Source: an uncultured Oscillospiraceae bacterium
GTDB taxonomy: Bacteria; Bacillota; Clostridia; Oscillospirales; Oscillospiraceae
DNA: 63,747 nucleotides
Direction of reading: 5' to 3'
NCBI GenBank assembly: GCA_934655875.1
Contig: CAKUHB010000012.1
Span: 1 to 63,747, forward strand
The notes under the pieces were generated by a model. It did no database searches, had not been told where the DNA came from, and saw only the letters and a list, made by a program, of their open reading frames with translations. The position numbers were made by a program, and so were the translations under genes. Shown in pieces: positions 1 to 7,841 of the stretch (positions within the stretch are counted from its first letter, which is position 1; the number at the start of each line of letters is the position of its first letter).

Positions 1-76
1 CACAGGCAGCAAGCCCTTTCGGCTGCTTGAACAATTTTTGCTTCAGAATATTGTCTAACTTTTTGGGGTCACTTCA
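1..76. mobile_element. End of an IS3-family (IS150-like) insertion sequence
   Basis: Positions 52-76, read in reverse complement, begin TGAAGTGACCCC, then an A-run and AGTTAGACA. From memory this matches the terminal inverted repeat of IS3-family elements of the IS150 group. The hairpin-prone sequence at 1-35 would be subterminal DNA. The body of the element and any transposase lie to the left of the window, so completeness cannot be judged. Confidence 0.5.
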
Positions 77-102
77 AGCAAAGGGAACGCCGGATAATTG
101 AT

Positions 103-138
103 CAAGAAAAAACGGCGGCTTCCTTTCGGAAGCCGCCG
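103..138 (-). terminator. Rho-independent terminator of the aryl-acid/aminotransferase operon
   Basis: An 11-bp perfect stem (113-123 with 128-138, loop of four) is followed on the minus strand by a run of six U residues. It begins only seven bases after the stop of the aminotransferase gene, so it ends the six-gene minus-strand operon. Confidence 0.9.
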
Positions 139-144
139 CGCTTG

Positions 145-1314
145 TTATCTTGCCATTTTCTCCTTGATATGCGACAGCCGGTCGAGGGCTTCGAGGAGGG
201 TCTCGTCCTTCTTGGCGAAGTGGACGCGGACGATGTGGTTGACGTCCTCATTGAAGAACGACGTGCCGGGGACGCAGGCGACGCCGACCTTCTCGGCCAT
301 TTCCAGGCAGAAGTCCACGTCGGATTCACCCTTGCGCATGTACGGGCCGATATCGGCCAGCACGAAGTACGCGCCCTGCGGATCGGTGAACGGAATGCCG
401 ATCTGGCGCAGACCGTCCGTGAAGAGCTTCTTCATGTGGGCGTAATGGTCGCCGAACTCCTTGTAGTAGCTGTCCGGCATGTCAAGGCCGACGACGGCGG
501 CTTCCATCAGGGGAGACGGTGCGCCGACGGTGTTGAAGTCGTGGTACTGCTTGATGCGATCCATGATCGGCTTCGGCGCGATGGCGTAGCCCAGACGCCA
601 GCCGGTGATGGAATACGTCTTGGACAGGCTCGAGCAGCTGACTGTGCGCTCCCACATGCCAGGCAGGCTGTTCATGTAGACGTGCTTGTGGCCGTCGTAG
701 ATGATATGCTCATAGACCTCGTCCATGATGGCGTAGGCATCATACTTGATGCAGAGCTCCGAGATGAGCTTCAGCTCGTCATATGTAAAGACCTTGCCGC
801 TGGGGTTCGACGGGTTGCAGATGAGAATGGCCTTTGCACCTTGCTTGAACGCATCCTCGAGGACATTGGCGTCAAAGTTGAACTCCGGCGGGACGAGCGG
901 GACGAAGACCGGCTCGCAGTCGGCCATGATGGCCTGCGCGCGGTAGTTTTCAAAATACGGGGAGAACATGATGATCTTGTCGCCGGGGTTCGTCAGAGCG
1001 AAGATCGTGTCGACCATGGCCTCGGTCGAGCCGATGGTGATGACCATATCGGTCTCCGGGTCGAGCGTGCGGCCCATGAAGCGGCCTGCCTTGCGCGCGA
1101 GCGCCTGCCGGAAGTTCGGCGCGCCCATCGTGATGGGATACTGGTGCGGGCCGAGCGCGCTGACCTCCGCCAGGCGGTCGGTGAGCGCCTTGGGCGGGTC
1201 AAAATCCGGGAAGCCCTGCGCCAGATTGATCGCGCCGCAGGCCAGACTCACGCGTGTCATCCGGCGGATGACGGAGTCGGTGAATAATTTGTTTTTTCTG
1301 CTCATTTCCTGCAT
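145..1314 (-). CDS. PLP-dependent class I/II aminotransferase (aspartate/aromatic type)
   Basis: Cytosolic fold-type I aminotransferase of 389 residues, a normal family length. The PLP lysine is K232 in SLSKTYSITGWRLG, with the cofactor-ring aspartate D198 and Y201 in MDEVYEH and the NPSNPSGK loop at 168-174. The start at 1314 is preferred because AAAGGCAGG lies about eight bases upstream; the internal ATG four codons on has no spaced ribosome-binding site. It is the last gene of an operon containing iorAB and paaK. I therefore infer that it transaminates aromatic amino acids and aryl-pyruvates (phenyl-, hydroxyphenyl- or indolepyruvate), but the sequence alone does not fix substrate; aspartate or methionine are alternatives. 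Confidence 0.88.
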   Translation of the reverse strand: MQEMSRKNKLFTDSVIRRMTRVSLACGAINLAQGFPDFDPPKALTDRLAEVSALGPHQYPITMGAPNFRQALARKAGRFMGRTLDPETDMVITIGSTEAMVDTIFALTNPGDKIIMFSPYFENYRAQAIMADCEPVFVPLVPPEFNFDANVLEDAFKQGAKAILICNPSNPSGKVFTYDELKLISELCIKYDAYAIMDEVYEHIIYDGHKHVYMNSLPGMWERTVSCSSLSKTYSITGWRLGYAIAPKPIMDRIKQYHDFNTVGAPSPLMEAAVVGLDMPDSYYKEFGDHYAHMKKLFTDGLRQIGIPFTDPQGAYFVLADIGPYMRKGESDVDFCLEMAEKVGVACVPGTSFFNEDVNHIVRVHFAKKDETLLEALDRLSHIKEKMAR

Positions 1315-1332
1315 GGTGTGTTCCTGCCTTTC

Positions 1333-1773
1333 TCAGTGCGCTGCAACGATCCCGAGCGTGTTCTCGTCAGCCAGCGCAATGCCGTTCTTTTGCAAAAGCG
1401 AAGCGACCGCAGCTGTGTCCGAGACGCGGAGGATCATATAGGCCATGCCGTTCGGCTGGCCGAAAATGGAGTACATATAATTGACGTCGACGCTGTTTTC
1501 TGCCAGAAGCTGCAACAGACTGCTCAGTCCGCCCGGCGTGTCAGGCACGCCCGCGGCGATGACCTCGCTGGTGGAGTAGATAAACCCGTTCTCCCGCAGC
1601 ACGCGGCAGGCGTCCGGCTCGTGGCTGGCGATGATGCGCAGTACGCCGTAGTCCGAGGTCTCGGCAATGTTGATGGCGCGCAGATCCACGCCGCTGTCCG
1701 CCAGCAGCGCGGTGATCTCGGCCAGACGGCCGGCATGGTTTTCCAGAAAAACAGAGATCTGATGAATAGCCAT
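1333..1773 (-). CDS. Tandem ACT-domain protein
   Basis: A 146-residue protein made only of two ACT domains (about 4-70 and 72-142), each with the beta-alpha-beta pattern; the first starts with a VFLENHAGRLAEIT-type strand-loop-helix. ACT domains bind amino acids, and free-standing double-ACT proteins often accompany amino-acid enzymes. Similar proteins sit next to paaK and iorAB in many anaerobes. I infer that it senses an aromatic or branched amino acid and modulates the neighbouring enzymes, but no target is visible. It lies 14 bases downstream of paaK and 18 bases upstream of the aminotransferase, inside the operon. Confidence 0.85.
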   Translation of the reverse strand: MAIHQISVFLENHAGRLAEITALLADSGVDLRAINIAETSDYGVLRIIASHEPDACRVLRENGFIYSTSEVIAAGVPDTPGGLSSLLQLLAENSVDVNYMYSIFGQPNGMAYMILRVSDTAAVASLLQKNGIALADENTLGIVAAH

Positions 1774-1787
1774 AGAATCGTCCTCCT

Positions 1788-3086
1788 TTAGATCTTACGC
1801 TTGTCGATCACACGGATGGCTTTGCCCTCGCTGCGGGCGATGGACTTCGGGGAGACCAGATGGACCTGCGCGTAGATGCCGAGCATGGCCTTGAGCGCGG
1901 CGACGAGACTCTTTTCGCGCTTTGTGATCTCGGCCAGAGAATCGGAGAAATGATCGGGCGTCATCTCGACGAGCACGTCGAGCGTGTCGGAATTGTTGAC
2001 GCGGTCGACCACGATCTGATAATTGGACGTGTAGCCCTGCTCCAGAAGAACCGTCTCGATCTGCGACGGGAAGACGTTGACGCCCTTGACGATCAGCATG
2101 TCGTCGCTGCGTCCTCTCGGCTTGCACATCTTGATATGCGTGCGGCCGCAGGGACATTTTTCGCGGCGCAGCACGCAGATGTCGCGCGTGCGGTAGCGCA
2201 GCAGCGGGAAGGCCTGCTTTGTGATGGACGTGAAGACCAGCTCGCCCTGCGTGCCCTCCGGCAGGACCTCGCCGGTGTCGGGATCGATGATCTCGGCGAT
2301 AAAGTGATCCTCGTTGATGTGCATGCCTGTCTGTGCGCTGCATTCATAGGCCACGCCCGGGCCGGACAGCTCCGTCAGACCGTAGATATCATAGGCTCGG
2401 ATGCCAAGGCTCTTCTGGATATCCTGCCGCATCTGCTCGCTCCATGCCTCCGCGCCGAAAATGCCGGCCTTGAGATGGATCTTGTCCTGCAAGCCGCGCT
2501 CGTGAATGGATTCAGCCAGATAGGCGGCATATGACGGCGTGCAGCAGAGGATCGTCGAGCCGAGATCCTCCATGAATTGCAGCTGCCGGTCGGTGTTGCC
2601 GGAGGACATGGGGAGCGTCAGGCAGCCGAGCTTCTGGCTGCCGCCGTTGAGACCGAAGCCGCCGGTGAACAGGCCGTAGCCGTAGGCCACCTGGCAGACG
2701 TCCTCCGCCGTGCCGCCCGCGGCGGCAATGGCTCTTGCGCAGCAGTCCTCCCAGAGGTCAATGTCTTCTTTTGTGTAGAACGCGACGACGCGCTTGCCGG
2801 TCGTGCCGGAGGTGGAGTGAATGCGGACGCAGTCCTTCAGCGGGACGGCGAGCAGACCGTAGGGATATGCGTCGCGCAGATCGGATTTGCTGAGGAACGG
2901 GAGCTTGTACAGATCGTCCCGGCTCTTGATATCGTCGGGTGTAAGACCTGCCGCTTCCATTTTTGCGCGGTAATACGGGACATTGTCCCAGACGTGGCGC
3001 ACCTGCCGCACGAGCCGCTCATCCTGCCAGCTTTTGATTCTTTCGGGGCTGGCGCATTCGATTTCCTTCTGATAATAGTGTTCCAT
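1788..3086 (-). CDS. paaK: Phenylacetate-CoA ligase family protein
   Basis: A 432-residue adenylate-forming enzyme of the PaaK family, which activates phenylacetate (or a related aryl acid) with ATP and CoA. The phosphate-binding loop HSTSGTTGKR lies at about 90-99, the YGLTE adenine motif near the middle, and the PaaK C-terminal subdomain begins near GVNVFPSQIE. It starts 10 bases after the iorB stop. The family commonly pairs with IorAB, whose product is an aryl-acetyl-CoA. In the forward (fermentative) direction it could recover ATP from aryl-acetyl-CoA; in the reverse it would feed aryl acids to IorAB. Both directions are biochemically plausible. Confidence 0.93.
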   Translation of the reverse strand: MEHYYQKEIECASPERIKSWQDERLVRQVRHVWDNVPYYRAKMEAAGLTPDDIKSRDDLYKLPFLSKSDLRDAYPYGLLAVPLKDCVRIHSTSGTTGKRVVAFYTKEDIDLWEDCCARAIAAAGGTAEDVCQVAYGYGLFTGGFGLNGGSQKLGCLTLPMSSGNTDRQLQFMEDLGSTILCCTPSYAAYLAESIHERGLQDKIHLKAGIFGAEAWSEQMRQDIQKSLGIRAYDIYGLTELSGPGVAYECSAQTGMHINEDHFIAEIIDPDTGEVLPEGTQGELVFTSITKQAFPLLRYRTRDICVLRREKCPCGRTHIKMCKPRGRSDDMLIVKGVNVFPSQIETVLLEQGYTSNYQIVVDRVNNSDTLDVLVEMTPDHFSDSLAEITKREKSLVAALKAMLGIYAQVHLVSPKSIARSEGKAIRVIDKRKI

Positions 3087-3095
3087 GGACGCTCC

Positions 3096-3668
3096 TTATG
3101 CTTCCTTGCCGAGGGCAAAGGCCTTTTTGTTGAGTTCGAGGAATTTGGCCGGGACGCTCTTTTCAATCGCGTCCTGCCACTGCTCGTCTGTAAAGTGGAA
3201 ATACCGGCTGAGCCGCCCGAGAAGAACCAGATTGACCGCCTTGGCCGAGCCAGCCTGCAATGCCAGCCCCAGCGCGTCCATGGCGTCGAGCCGGATGGGG
3301 AGCGCCGCGAGCTTCTGCTCCAGCGCCTTCGGATACTCCGCTGCGCCGGTGATGACCGGCATGGGGTTGATTTTCTGCGTATTCGTCAGCAGAATACCGC
3401 CCTCCTTGAGATATTCTGCCCAGCGGGCGGCCTCCAGCAGCTCAAAGCTCACGATGATGTCCGCTTCGCCCTTGTCGATGATGGGGGAATAGACCTTGTC
3501 GCCGCAGCGCACATAGGTGACGACGCTGCCGCCGCGCTGGCTCATGCCGTGTACCTCGCTGACCTTGACGTCATAGCCGTTTTCCAGCAGAATGCGGCCC
3601 AGCAGCTTGCTGGCCAGCAGCGTGCCCTGACCGCCGACGCCGACGATCATGATGTTTTTCGATTCCAT
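3096..3668 (-). CDS. iorB: Indolepyruvate:ferredoxin oxidoreductase, beta subunit
   Basis: The gamma-domain-type subunit (190 residues) of the oxygen-sensitive 2-oxoacid oxidoreductase that converts aryl-pyruvates plus CoA and oxidised ferredoxin to aryl-acetyl-CoA, CO2 and reduced ferredoxin. GVGGQG (10-15) and the family hallmark EVHGMSQRGG (38-47) are clear. The start is placed at 3668 because AAGGAGG lies seven bases before it; an ATG six bases further upstream would have almost no spacing. The gene begins 12 bases after iorA ends. Confidence 0.93.
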   Translation of the reverse strand: MESKNIMIVGVGGQGTLLASKLLGRILLENGYDVKVSEVHGMSQRGGSVVTYVRCGDKVYSPIIDKGEADIIVSFELLEAARWAEYLKEGGILLTNTQKINPMPVITGAAEYPKALEQKLAALPIRLDAMDALGLALQAGSAKAVNLVLLGRLSRYFHFTDEQWQDAIEKSVPAKFLELNKKAFALGKEA

Positions 3669-3680
3669 GACCATACCTCC

Positions 3681-5417
3681 TTACGCTTCGCCCAGCGCGC
3701 CTTTTTTGCACAGCTGGCGGCACAGGCCGCAGCCCGTGCAGAGGGTGTTGTCGATCTGAACCTTCCCGCCCATCACGCTGATGGCGGGACAGCCGAGCTT
3801 CATGCAGGCCTTGCAGCCTACGCATTTTTCAGGCTTTGCTTCGATGGGGCCGGGGTGCCTGACATATTTGAGCAGCGCGCACGGGCGGCGGGAGATGATG
3901 ACCGACGGCTCGCGCGCGGCCAGCTCCTCCTTGACGGCCGTGTCGCACGCGGCAAGATCATACGGGTCGACGACGCGCACGCGGCGGATGCCGACTGCGT
4001 GGCACAGCGCTTCCAGATCGATCTTCGTGCAGGGGTCGCCCTTGAGATTGAAGCCCGTGGTCGGGTTCTGCTGGTGGCCGGTCATGCCGGTGATGGAGTT
4101 ATCGAGAATGATGACGGTCGAGGTCGACTCGTTGTAGGCGATGTTGATAAGGCCGGTCACGCCGGAGTGCATGAACGTCGAATCGCCGATGACGGCGACG
4201 GTGTGATCGGCGTTCTGCTCGCCGGAGGCCTTGTTGAAGCCGTGCAGGCCGGAGACGGACGCGCCCATACAGATGGTCGAGTCGATCGACTGCAGCGGCG
4301 CAGCCGCGCCCAGCGTATAGCAGCCGATGTCGCCGAGGACGGTCAGCTTGTTCTTTTTGAGCGTGTAGAACAGGCCGCGGTGCGGACAGCCTGCACACAT
4401 GACAGGCGGCCGGGCCGGGATCGGCTCGTTCAGGGCGTGACCGGTGTGGACGGCCATGCCGAGCTTTTCGGCAATATAATTCTGGCTGAACTCGCCGATG
4501 CAGCCAAATAGTTCCTTGCCTGTGACGTTCTGAATGCCGATGGAGCGGCAGTGCGTCTCGATGATCCCGTCCAGCTCCTCTACGACGACGACCTTCTCCA
4601 CGCTCTTTGCAAATGCACGGAGCTTCTCGACCGGCAGCGGATGGATCATGCCGAGCTTCAGAACGGGGTATCTGTCGCCGCAGACCTCCTTGACGTACTG
4701 GTAGCTCGTCGAGGACGCGACAAGACCAATGGAATGGTCGGAGCCGTCCTCCACGCGGTTGATCTCCGCCGTCTCTGCCCACGCCTGCAAGGCGAGCGTG
4801 CGCTGCTCGACGATGGGGTGCCGCGCCTTGGCGCAGGCGGGCATCATGACGAACTTGGCGATGTTTTTCTCATAGGGGATGGGCACGTGCGCCTGCCGGT
4901 CAGCGGTCTCGACGACGCTCTGCGCGTGCGCCACGCGGGTGCACATCTTGAGGAGCACGGGGGTGTCGAACTGCTCGGAAAGCTCGTAGCCGAGCTTCGC
5001 GAACGCCAGCGACTCCGCCGCGTCGGACGGTTCGAGCATCGGCAGCTTCGCCGCGATGGCATAGTGGCGGGAATCCTGCTCGTTCTGGGACGAGTGCATC
5101 CCCGCGTCGTCCGCCACGCCGATGAGAAGTCCGCCGCGCACGCCGGTGTAGGACAGCGTAAACAGCGGGTCGGCCGCGACGTTCAGACCGACGTGCTTCA
5201 TGCCGCAGAAGCTGCGGTAGCCGGCCAGACTCGCACCGAAGGCCGCTTCCATGGCAACCTTTTCGTTGGGCGCCCATTCCGCATAAATTTCGGGATATTT
5301 GGCCGCGCATTCCGTGATTTCCGTGCTGGGCGTGCCGGGATAGCTGGAGACAAAGCTGCATCCCGCTTCAAACAGGCCGCGGGCGGCGGCTTCGTTGCCG
5401 AGCATCAGAGTTTTCAT
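3681..5417 (-). CDS. iorA: Indolepyruvate:ferredoxin oxidoreductase, alpha subunit
   Basis: Large TPP- and iron-sulfur-containing subunit, 578 residues from the ATG at 5417, which follows AGGAGGG by seven bases; an in-frame extension upstream has no such site. The N-terminal PYR-type domain has SYPGTPSTE near 25. The TPP-binding region runs 411-450 (GDSTFMHSG ... ILDNSITGMTGHQ). The C-terminus carries a two-cluster ferredoxin domain with CxxCxxCxxxxC and CxxCxxCxxxC motifs. It supplies the active site for oxidative decarboxylation of aryl-pyruvates, or reductive carboxylation of aryl-acetyl-CoA. It lies 81 bases downstream of the synthetase gene under the same leader. Confidence 0.95.
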   Translation of the reverse strand: MKTLMLGNEAAARGLFEAGCSFVSSYPGTPSTEITECAAKYPEIYAEWAPNEKVAMEAAFGASLAGYRSFCGMKHVGLNVAADPLFTLSYTGVRGGLLIGVADDAGMHSSQNEQDSRHYAIAAKLPMLEPSDAAESLAFAKLGYELSEQFDTPVLLKMCTRVAHAQSVVETADRQAHVPIPYEKNIAKFVMMPACAKARHPIVEQRTLALQAWAETAEINRVEDGSDHSIGLVASSTSYQYVKEVCGDRYPVLKLGMIHPLPVEKLRAFAKSVEKVVVVEELDGIIETHCRSIGIQNVTGKELFGCIGEFSQNYIAEKLGMAVHTGHALNEPIPARPPVMCAGCPHRGLFYTLKKNKLTVLGDIGCYTLGAAAPLQSIDSTICMGASVSGLHGFNKASGEQNADHTVAVIGDSTFMHSGVTGLINIAYNESTSTVIILDNSITGMTGHQQNPTTGFNLKGDPCTKIDLEALCHAVGIRRVRVVDPYDLAACDTAVKEELAAREPSVIISRRPCALLKYVRHPGPIEAKPEKCVGCKACMKLGCPAISVMGGKVQIDNTLCTGCGLCRQLCKKGALGEA

Positions 5418-5498
5418 GGGGGATCCCTCCTGTCCGCGGCAGGGCCGCGTGAAAAATTTACTTTTTATTGTATTCTTTTTGACGCGATTCGTCAAGAT

Positions 5499-7136
5499 TC
5501 AGGCGCGCGTCTGCTCTTCAACCAGCCTGCCGCCGCAGTAGATCTGCCGCAGGACGGGCTTTTCGATCTTTCCGGTCGGGTTGCGCGGCACCTTAGCGAA
5601 GATGACGCGCCGCGGCCGCTTGTAGCGCGGCAGCTCGCGGCAGAAGGCGTTGATCTCGTCCTCCGTGCATTGGACGCCGTCCTTCAGCTCGATGATGGCG
5701 GCTGCGATCTCGCCCAGACGTGCGTCGGGAAGCCCGATGACGGCCACGTCCTTGATCTTGTCGAAGCGGCGCAGGAAATCTTCGATCTGCACCGGATAGA
5801 GGTTCTCGCCGCCGGAGATGATGACGTCCTTTTTCCGGTCGACCAGATAGATGAACCCGTCCTCGTCCTCGCGGGCCATGTCGCCCGTCCAGAGCCAGTC
5901 GCCGTGCAGGATCTCCGCCGTGGCTTCCGGGTTTTTATAGTAGCACTTCATGACGCCGGGGCCGCTGACGGCCAGCTCGCCGATCTCGCCGGGCGCAACG
6001 TCCTGGCCGGTTTCGTCCAGAATGCGTGTTTTCCAGAGATAGCCCGCCTTGCCGATCGCACCGATCTTGTCCAGATGGTCGAGACCAAGGTGCACGCAGC
6101 CGGGGCCGATGGACTCGCTCAGACCGTAGTTCGTGTCGTATTTGTGGTGCGGGAAGTATTTGAGCCAGCGCTTGATGAGACTGGGCGGCACCGGCTGCGC
6201 GCCGATGTGCATGAGCCGCCACTGCTCCAGTAAATAATGATCGAGATTGACGCGGCCGGATTCGATCGCGTCGAGAATGTCCTGCGCCCACGGCACGAGC
6301 AGCCAGACGATCGTGCACTTTTCCTCCGTGACCGTCCGCAGGATCCACTCCGGCTTCACGCCGCGCAGCAGTACAGCCTTGCTGCCCGAGATGAGACTGC
6401 CGAACCAGTGCATCTTCGCGCCCGTGTGGTAGAGCGGGGGAATGCAGAGAAAGACGTCGTTTTTCGTCTGCCCGTGGTGGTGCTGCTCCGTCATGCAGGA
6501 ACAGACGAGCGCCCGGTGCCGGTGCAGAATGGCCTTCGGAAAGCCCGTCGTGCCGGAGGAGAAGTAGATGGCCGCGTCGTCCTCCTCGTCCAGCGCGACA
6601 GGGGGCGCGCTGGAGGAACAGAAGCCCATCAGCCGCAGGCAGTTCTCGGCATAGTCAGGCACGTTCCGGCCGACGAACAGCCGGATCTTCACGCGGGTCA
6701 GGCTCTCCTGAATGGGATCCAGACGGCTGACGAACTCCGGCCCGAAGACCAACACCTCCACGTCGGCAAGATCGAGACAGTAGGCAATCTCATCCGAAGC
6801 GTACCGGAAGTTGAGCGGCACCGCGATGCACCCGGCCTTGAGGATGCCAAAGTAAATGGGCAGCCACTCCAGACAGTTCATGAGAAGAATGCCGACCTTT
6901 GTCCCGCGCTGCACGCCGCGGCTGAGAAGAAAATTCGCGAACCGGTTGGCGCGCCGGTCAAAGTCGCGCCAGGACAGCTCCCGCCGGTACGGCGCGTCGG
7001 GCTGCGCTTCGGCAATGAGACTCGCTTCGCGCCATGTGACGGCGCTGTCGCGCTCTTCGGACGGATTGACCTCCACCAGCGCCGTATCCGCGCCGTACAG
7101 CCGCGCGTTGCGCTCGAGAAAATCGGTAATGACCAT
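5499..7136 (-). CDS. AMP-dependent acyl-CoA synthetase
   Basis: An ANL-superfamily acid:CoA ligase of 545 residues from the start at 7136. AAGGAG lies ten bases before that ATG. Codons further upstream overlap the leader terminator and are unlikely starts. Visible motifs are the P-loop YFSSGTTGFPK, GDWLWTGD, the hinge DRKKDVIISGG and the C-terminal catalytic lysine in NPTGKIEK. It is the first gene after the T-box and the second CoA ligase of the operon, so it may activate a different aryl or fatty acid from PaaK. The substrate is not readable from the sequence; cinnamate-type, arylpropionate or medium-chain acids are candidates. Confidence 0.85.
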   Translation of the reverse strand: MVITDFLERNARLYGADTALVEVNPSEERDSAVTWREASLIAEAQPDAPYRRELSWRDFDRRANRFANFLLSRGVQRGTKVGILLMNCLEWLPIYFGILKAGCIAVPLNFRYASDEIAYCLDLADVEVLVFGPEFVSRLDPIQESLTRVKIRLFVGRNVPDYAENCLRLMGFCSSSAPPVALDEEDDAAIYFSSGTTGFPKAILHRHRALVCSCMTEQHHHGQTKNDVFLCIPPLYHTGAKMHWFGSLISGSKAVLLRGVKPEWILRTVTEEKCTIVWLLVPWAQDILDAIESGRVNLDHYLLEQWRLMHIGAQPVPPSLIKRWLKYFPHHKYDTNYGLSESIGPGCVHLGLDHLDKIGAIGKAGYLWKTRILDETGQDVAPGEIGELAVSGPGVMKCYYKNPEATAEILHGDWLWTGDMAREDEDGFIYLVDRKKDVIISGGENLYPVQIEDFLRRFDKIKDVAVIGLPDARLGEIAAAIIELKDGVQCTEDEINAFCRELPRYKRPRRVIFAKVPRNPTGKIEKPVLRQIYCGGRLVEEQTRA

Positions 7137-7156
7137 GTTTTTCATACTCCTTTTTG

Positions 7157-7434
7157 CTGCGGGCAAAAGAAAAACGCCCGCTGCACATCGTAAAAGTGCA
7201 GAGGACGAGAAGTTCCCGTGGTACCACCTCTATTTACCGCTTGCGCGGCCTCACCGGGCACTGACATGCCCATTGCGCGCTATCGGGCGCACCCGGCTCC
7301 GTCTATTGATGGTTCCACGTTCGGGGAGCTGCTCGGAAGGGTATTCGGCCCGTGTTCCTGCGCTGCCTTGCACCAAACGGCAGCTCTCTGGGCAGGAGAA
7401 TACGGACGTACTTGTCTTCGTCATAGCGTTTTCT
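7157..7434 (-). promoter_or_regulatory. T-box leader RNA upstream of the aryl-acid operon
   Basis: Minus-strand leader with the antiterminator core AGGTGGTACCACGG (around 7215-7230), an AGAGAGCTG/GGTGCAAGG distal Stem I segment, and an AAGTA specifier-loop 5' strand. Pairing GAAG/CTTC and CCGT/ACGG frames a loop whose 3' strand reads GAATACC. By analogy with known T-boxes this gives a tentative UAC (tyrosine) specifier. Uncharged tRNA would favour antitermination and expression of the six genes below. The call as a T-box is strong; the specifier assignment is inference from hand folding. Confidence 0.85.
7166..7210 (-). terminator. T-box regulatory terminator
   Basis: Minus-strand stem with CGTCC...GGGCG closing CTGCAC...GTGCAG, followed by GTTTTTCTTTT. 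It overlaps the 3' side of the antiterminator and precedes the synthetase start by about 30 bases, as expected for an attenuator. Confidence 0.75.
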
Positions 7435-7440
7435 TCTTAG

Positions 7441-7469
7441 ACTTTAGCACGTTTTGCTGATGAAGTCAA
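7441..7469 (-). promoter_or_regulatory. SigA-type promoter for the T-box operon
   Basis: On the minus strand TTGACT (7464-7469), a 17-base spacer and TAAAGT (7441-7446) place the transcription start near 7434, just ahead of Stem I of the T-box. Confidence 0.7.
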
Positions 7470-7549
7470 GCGGCGGCGCGACATTTTTCGCAGGTGCTAC
7501 AAAAACGGACGGCGGCGGTCATAAAAAACGTAGAAAAAACGCGGGCGGC

Positions 7550-7578
7550 TTGCGAATATGCGCCGGATGTGGTACACT
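7550..7578 (+). promoter_or_regulatory. SigA-type promoter of a 27-codon ORF
   Basis: TTGCGA (7550-7555), a 17-base spacer and TACACT (7573-7578). It diverges from the T-box promoter and lies about 30 bases upstream of a small ORF with a strong ribosome-binding site. Confidence 0.55.
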
Positions 7579-7607
7579 GAATGCAGATCCAGACAGGAGG
7601 GATACCG

Positions 7608-7691
7608 ATGCTTTTCCGACACGTACAGGCAGTTCGCGGCAAGCTGCGCGCGCAGGGAGCACCGGAAGGATCCTGCGCGGAAAAAAGCTGA
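7608..7691 (+). CDS. Possible small protein of 27 residues
   Basis: ATG at 7608, preceded by AGGAGGG with six bases of spacing, opens a 27-codon ORF ending TGA at 7689-7691. The product is basic (MLFRHVQAVRGK at its start) and resembles nothing I know. It is framed by a good promoter and, four bases after the stop, a 14-bp perfect hairpin, so it has the architecture of a complete monocistronic unit. A small RNA with an incidental ORF is an alternative. Confidence 0.45.
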   Translation: MLFRHVQAVRGKLRAQGAPEGSCAEKS

Positions 7692-7695
7692 GATT

Positions 7696-7729
7696 CAGGG
7701 CGCGCCGCACCATGCTGCGGCGCGCCCTG
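7696..7729 (+). terminator. Strong hairpin after the 27-codon ORF
   Basis: A 14-bp perfect GC-rich stem (7696-7709 with 7716-7729, loop of six). The U-tract is poor (GTGGTTTCATT), so termination may be weak and the hairpin may instead protect an RNA end. Confidence 0.5.
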
Positions 7730-7745
7730 CGTGGTTTCATTCCGC

Positions 7746-7774
7746 TTGCAATGCAGCGCGGCGGAGGGTATAAT
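7746..7774 (+). promoter_or_regulatory. Candidate promoter far upstream of glgB
   Basis: TTGCAA (7746-7751), a 17-base spacer and TATAAT (7769-7774). If used, the transcript would run through the 108-bp repeat into glgB, giving a leader of about 285 bases. Confidence 0.4.
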
Positions 7775-7841
7775 ACCATATTATAAGCAGGCTGCCCCAA
7801 AACAGCATTGCCTGTTTTGATGGTAGCTCTACCAGTTTGCA

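Noticed and set aside
142..1287. A 381-codon plus-strand frame opposite the aminotransferase gene
   Set aside because: It mirrors the high third-position GC of the real gene, has no ribosome site and its translation resembles no protein. Similar long mirror frames opposite paaK-iorA (2577-4511), glgC-glgD (9986-12088), glgP (13776-15473) and topA (29032-31668) were dismissed for the same reason.
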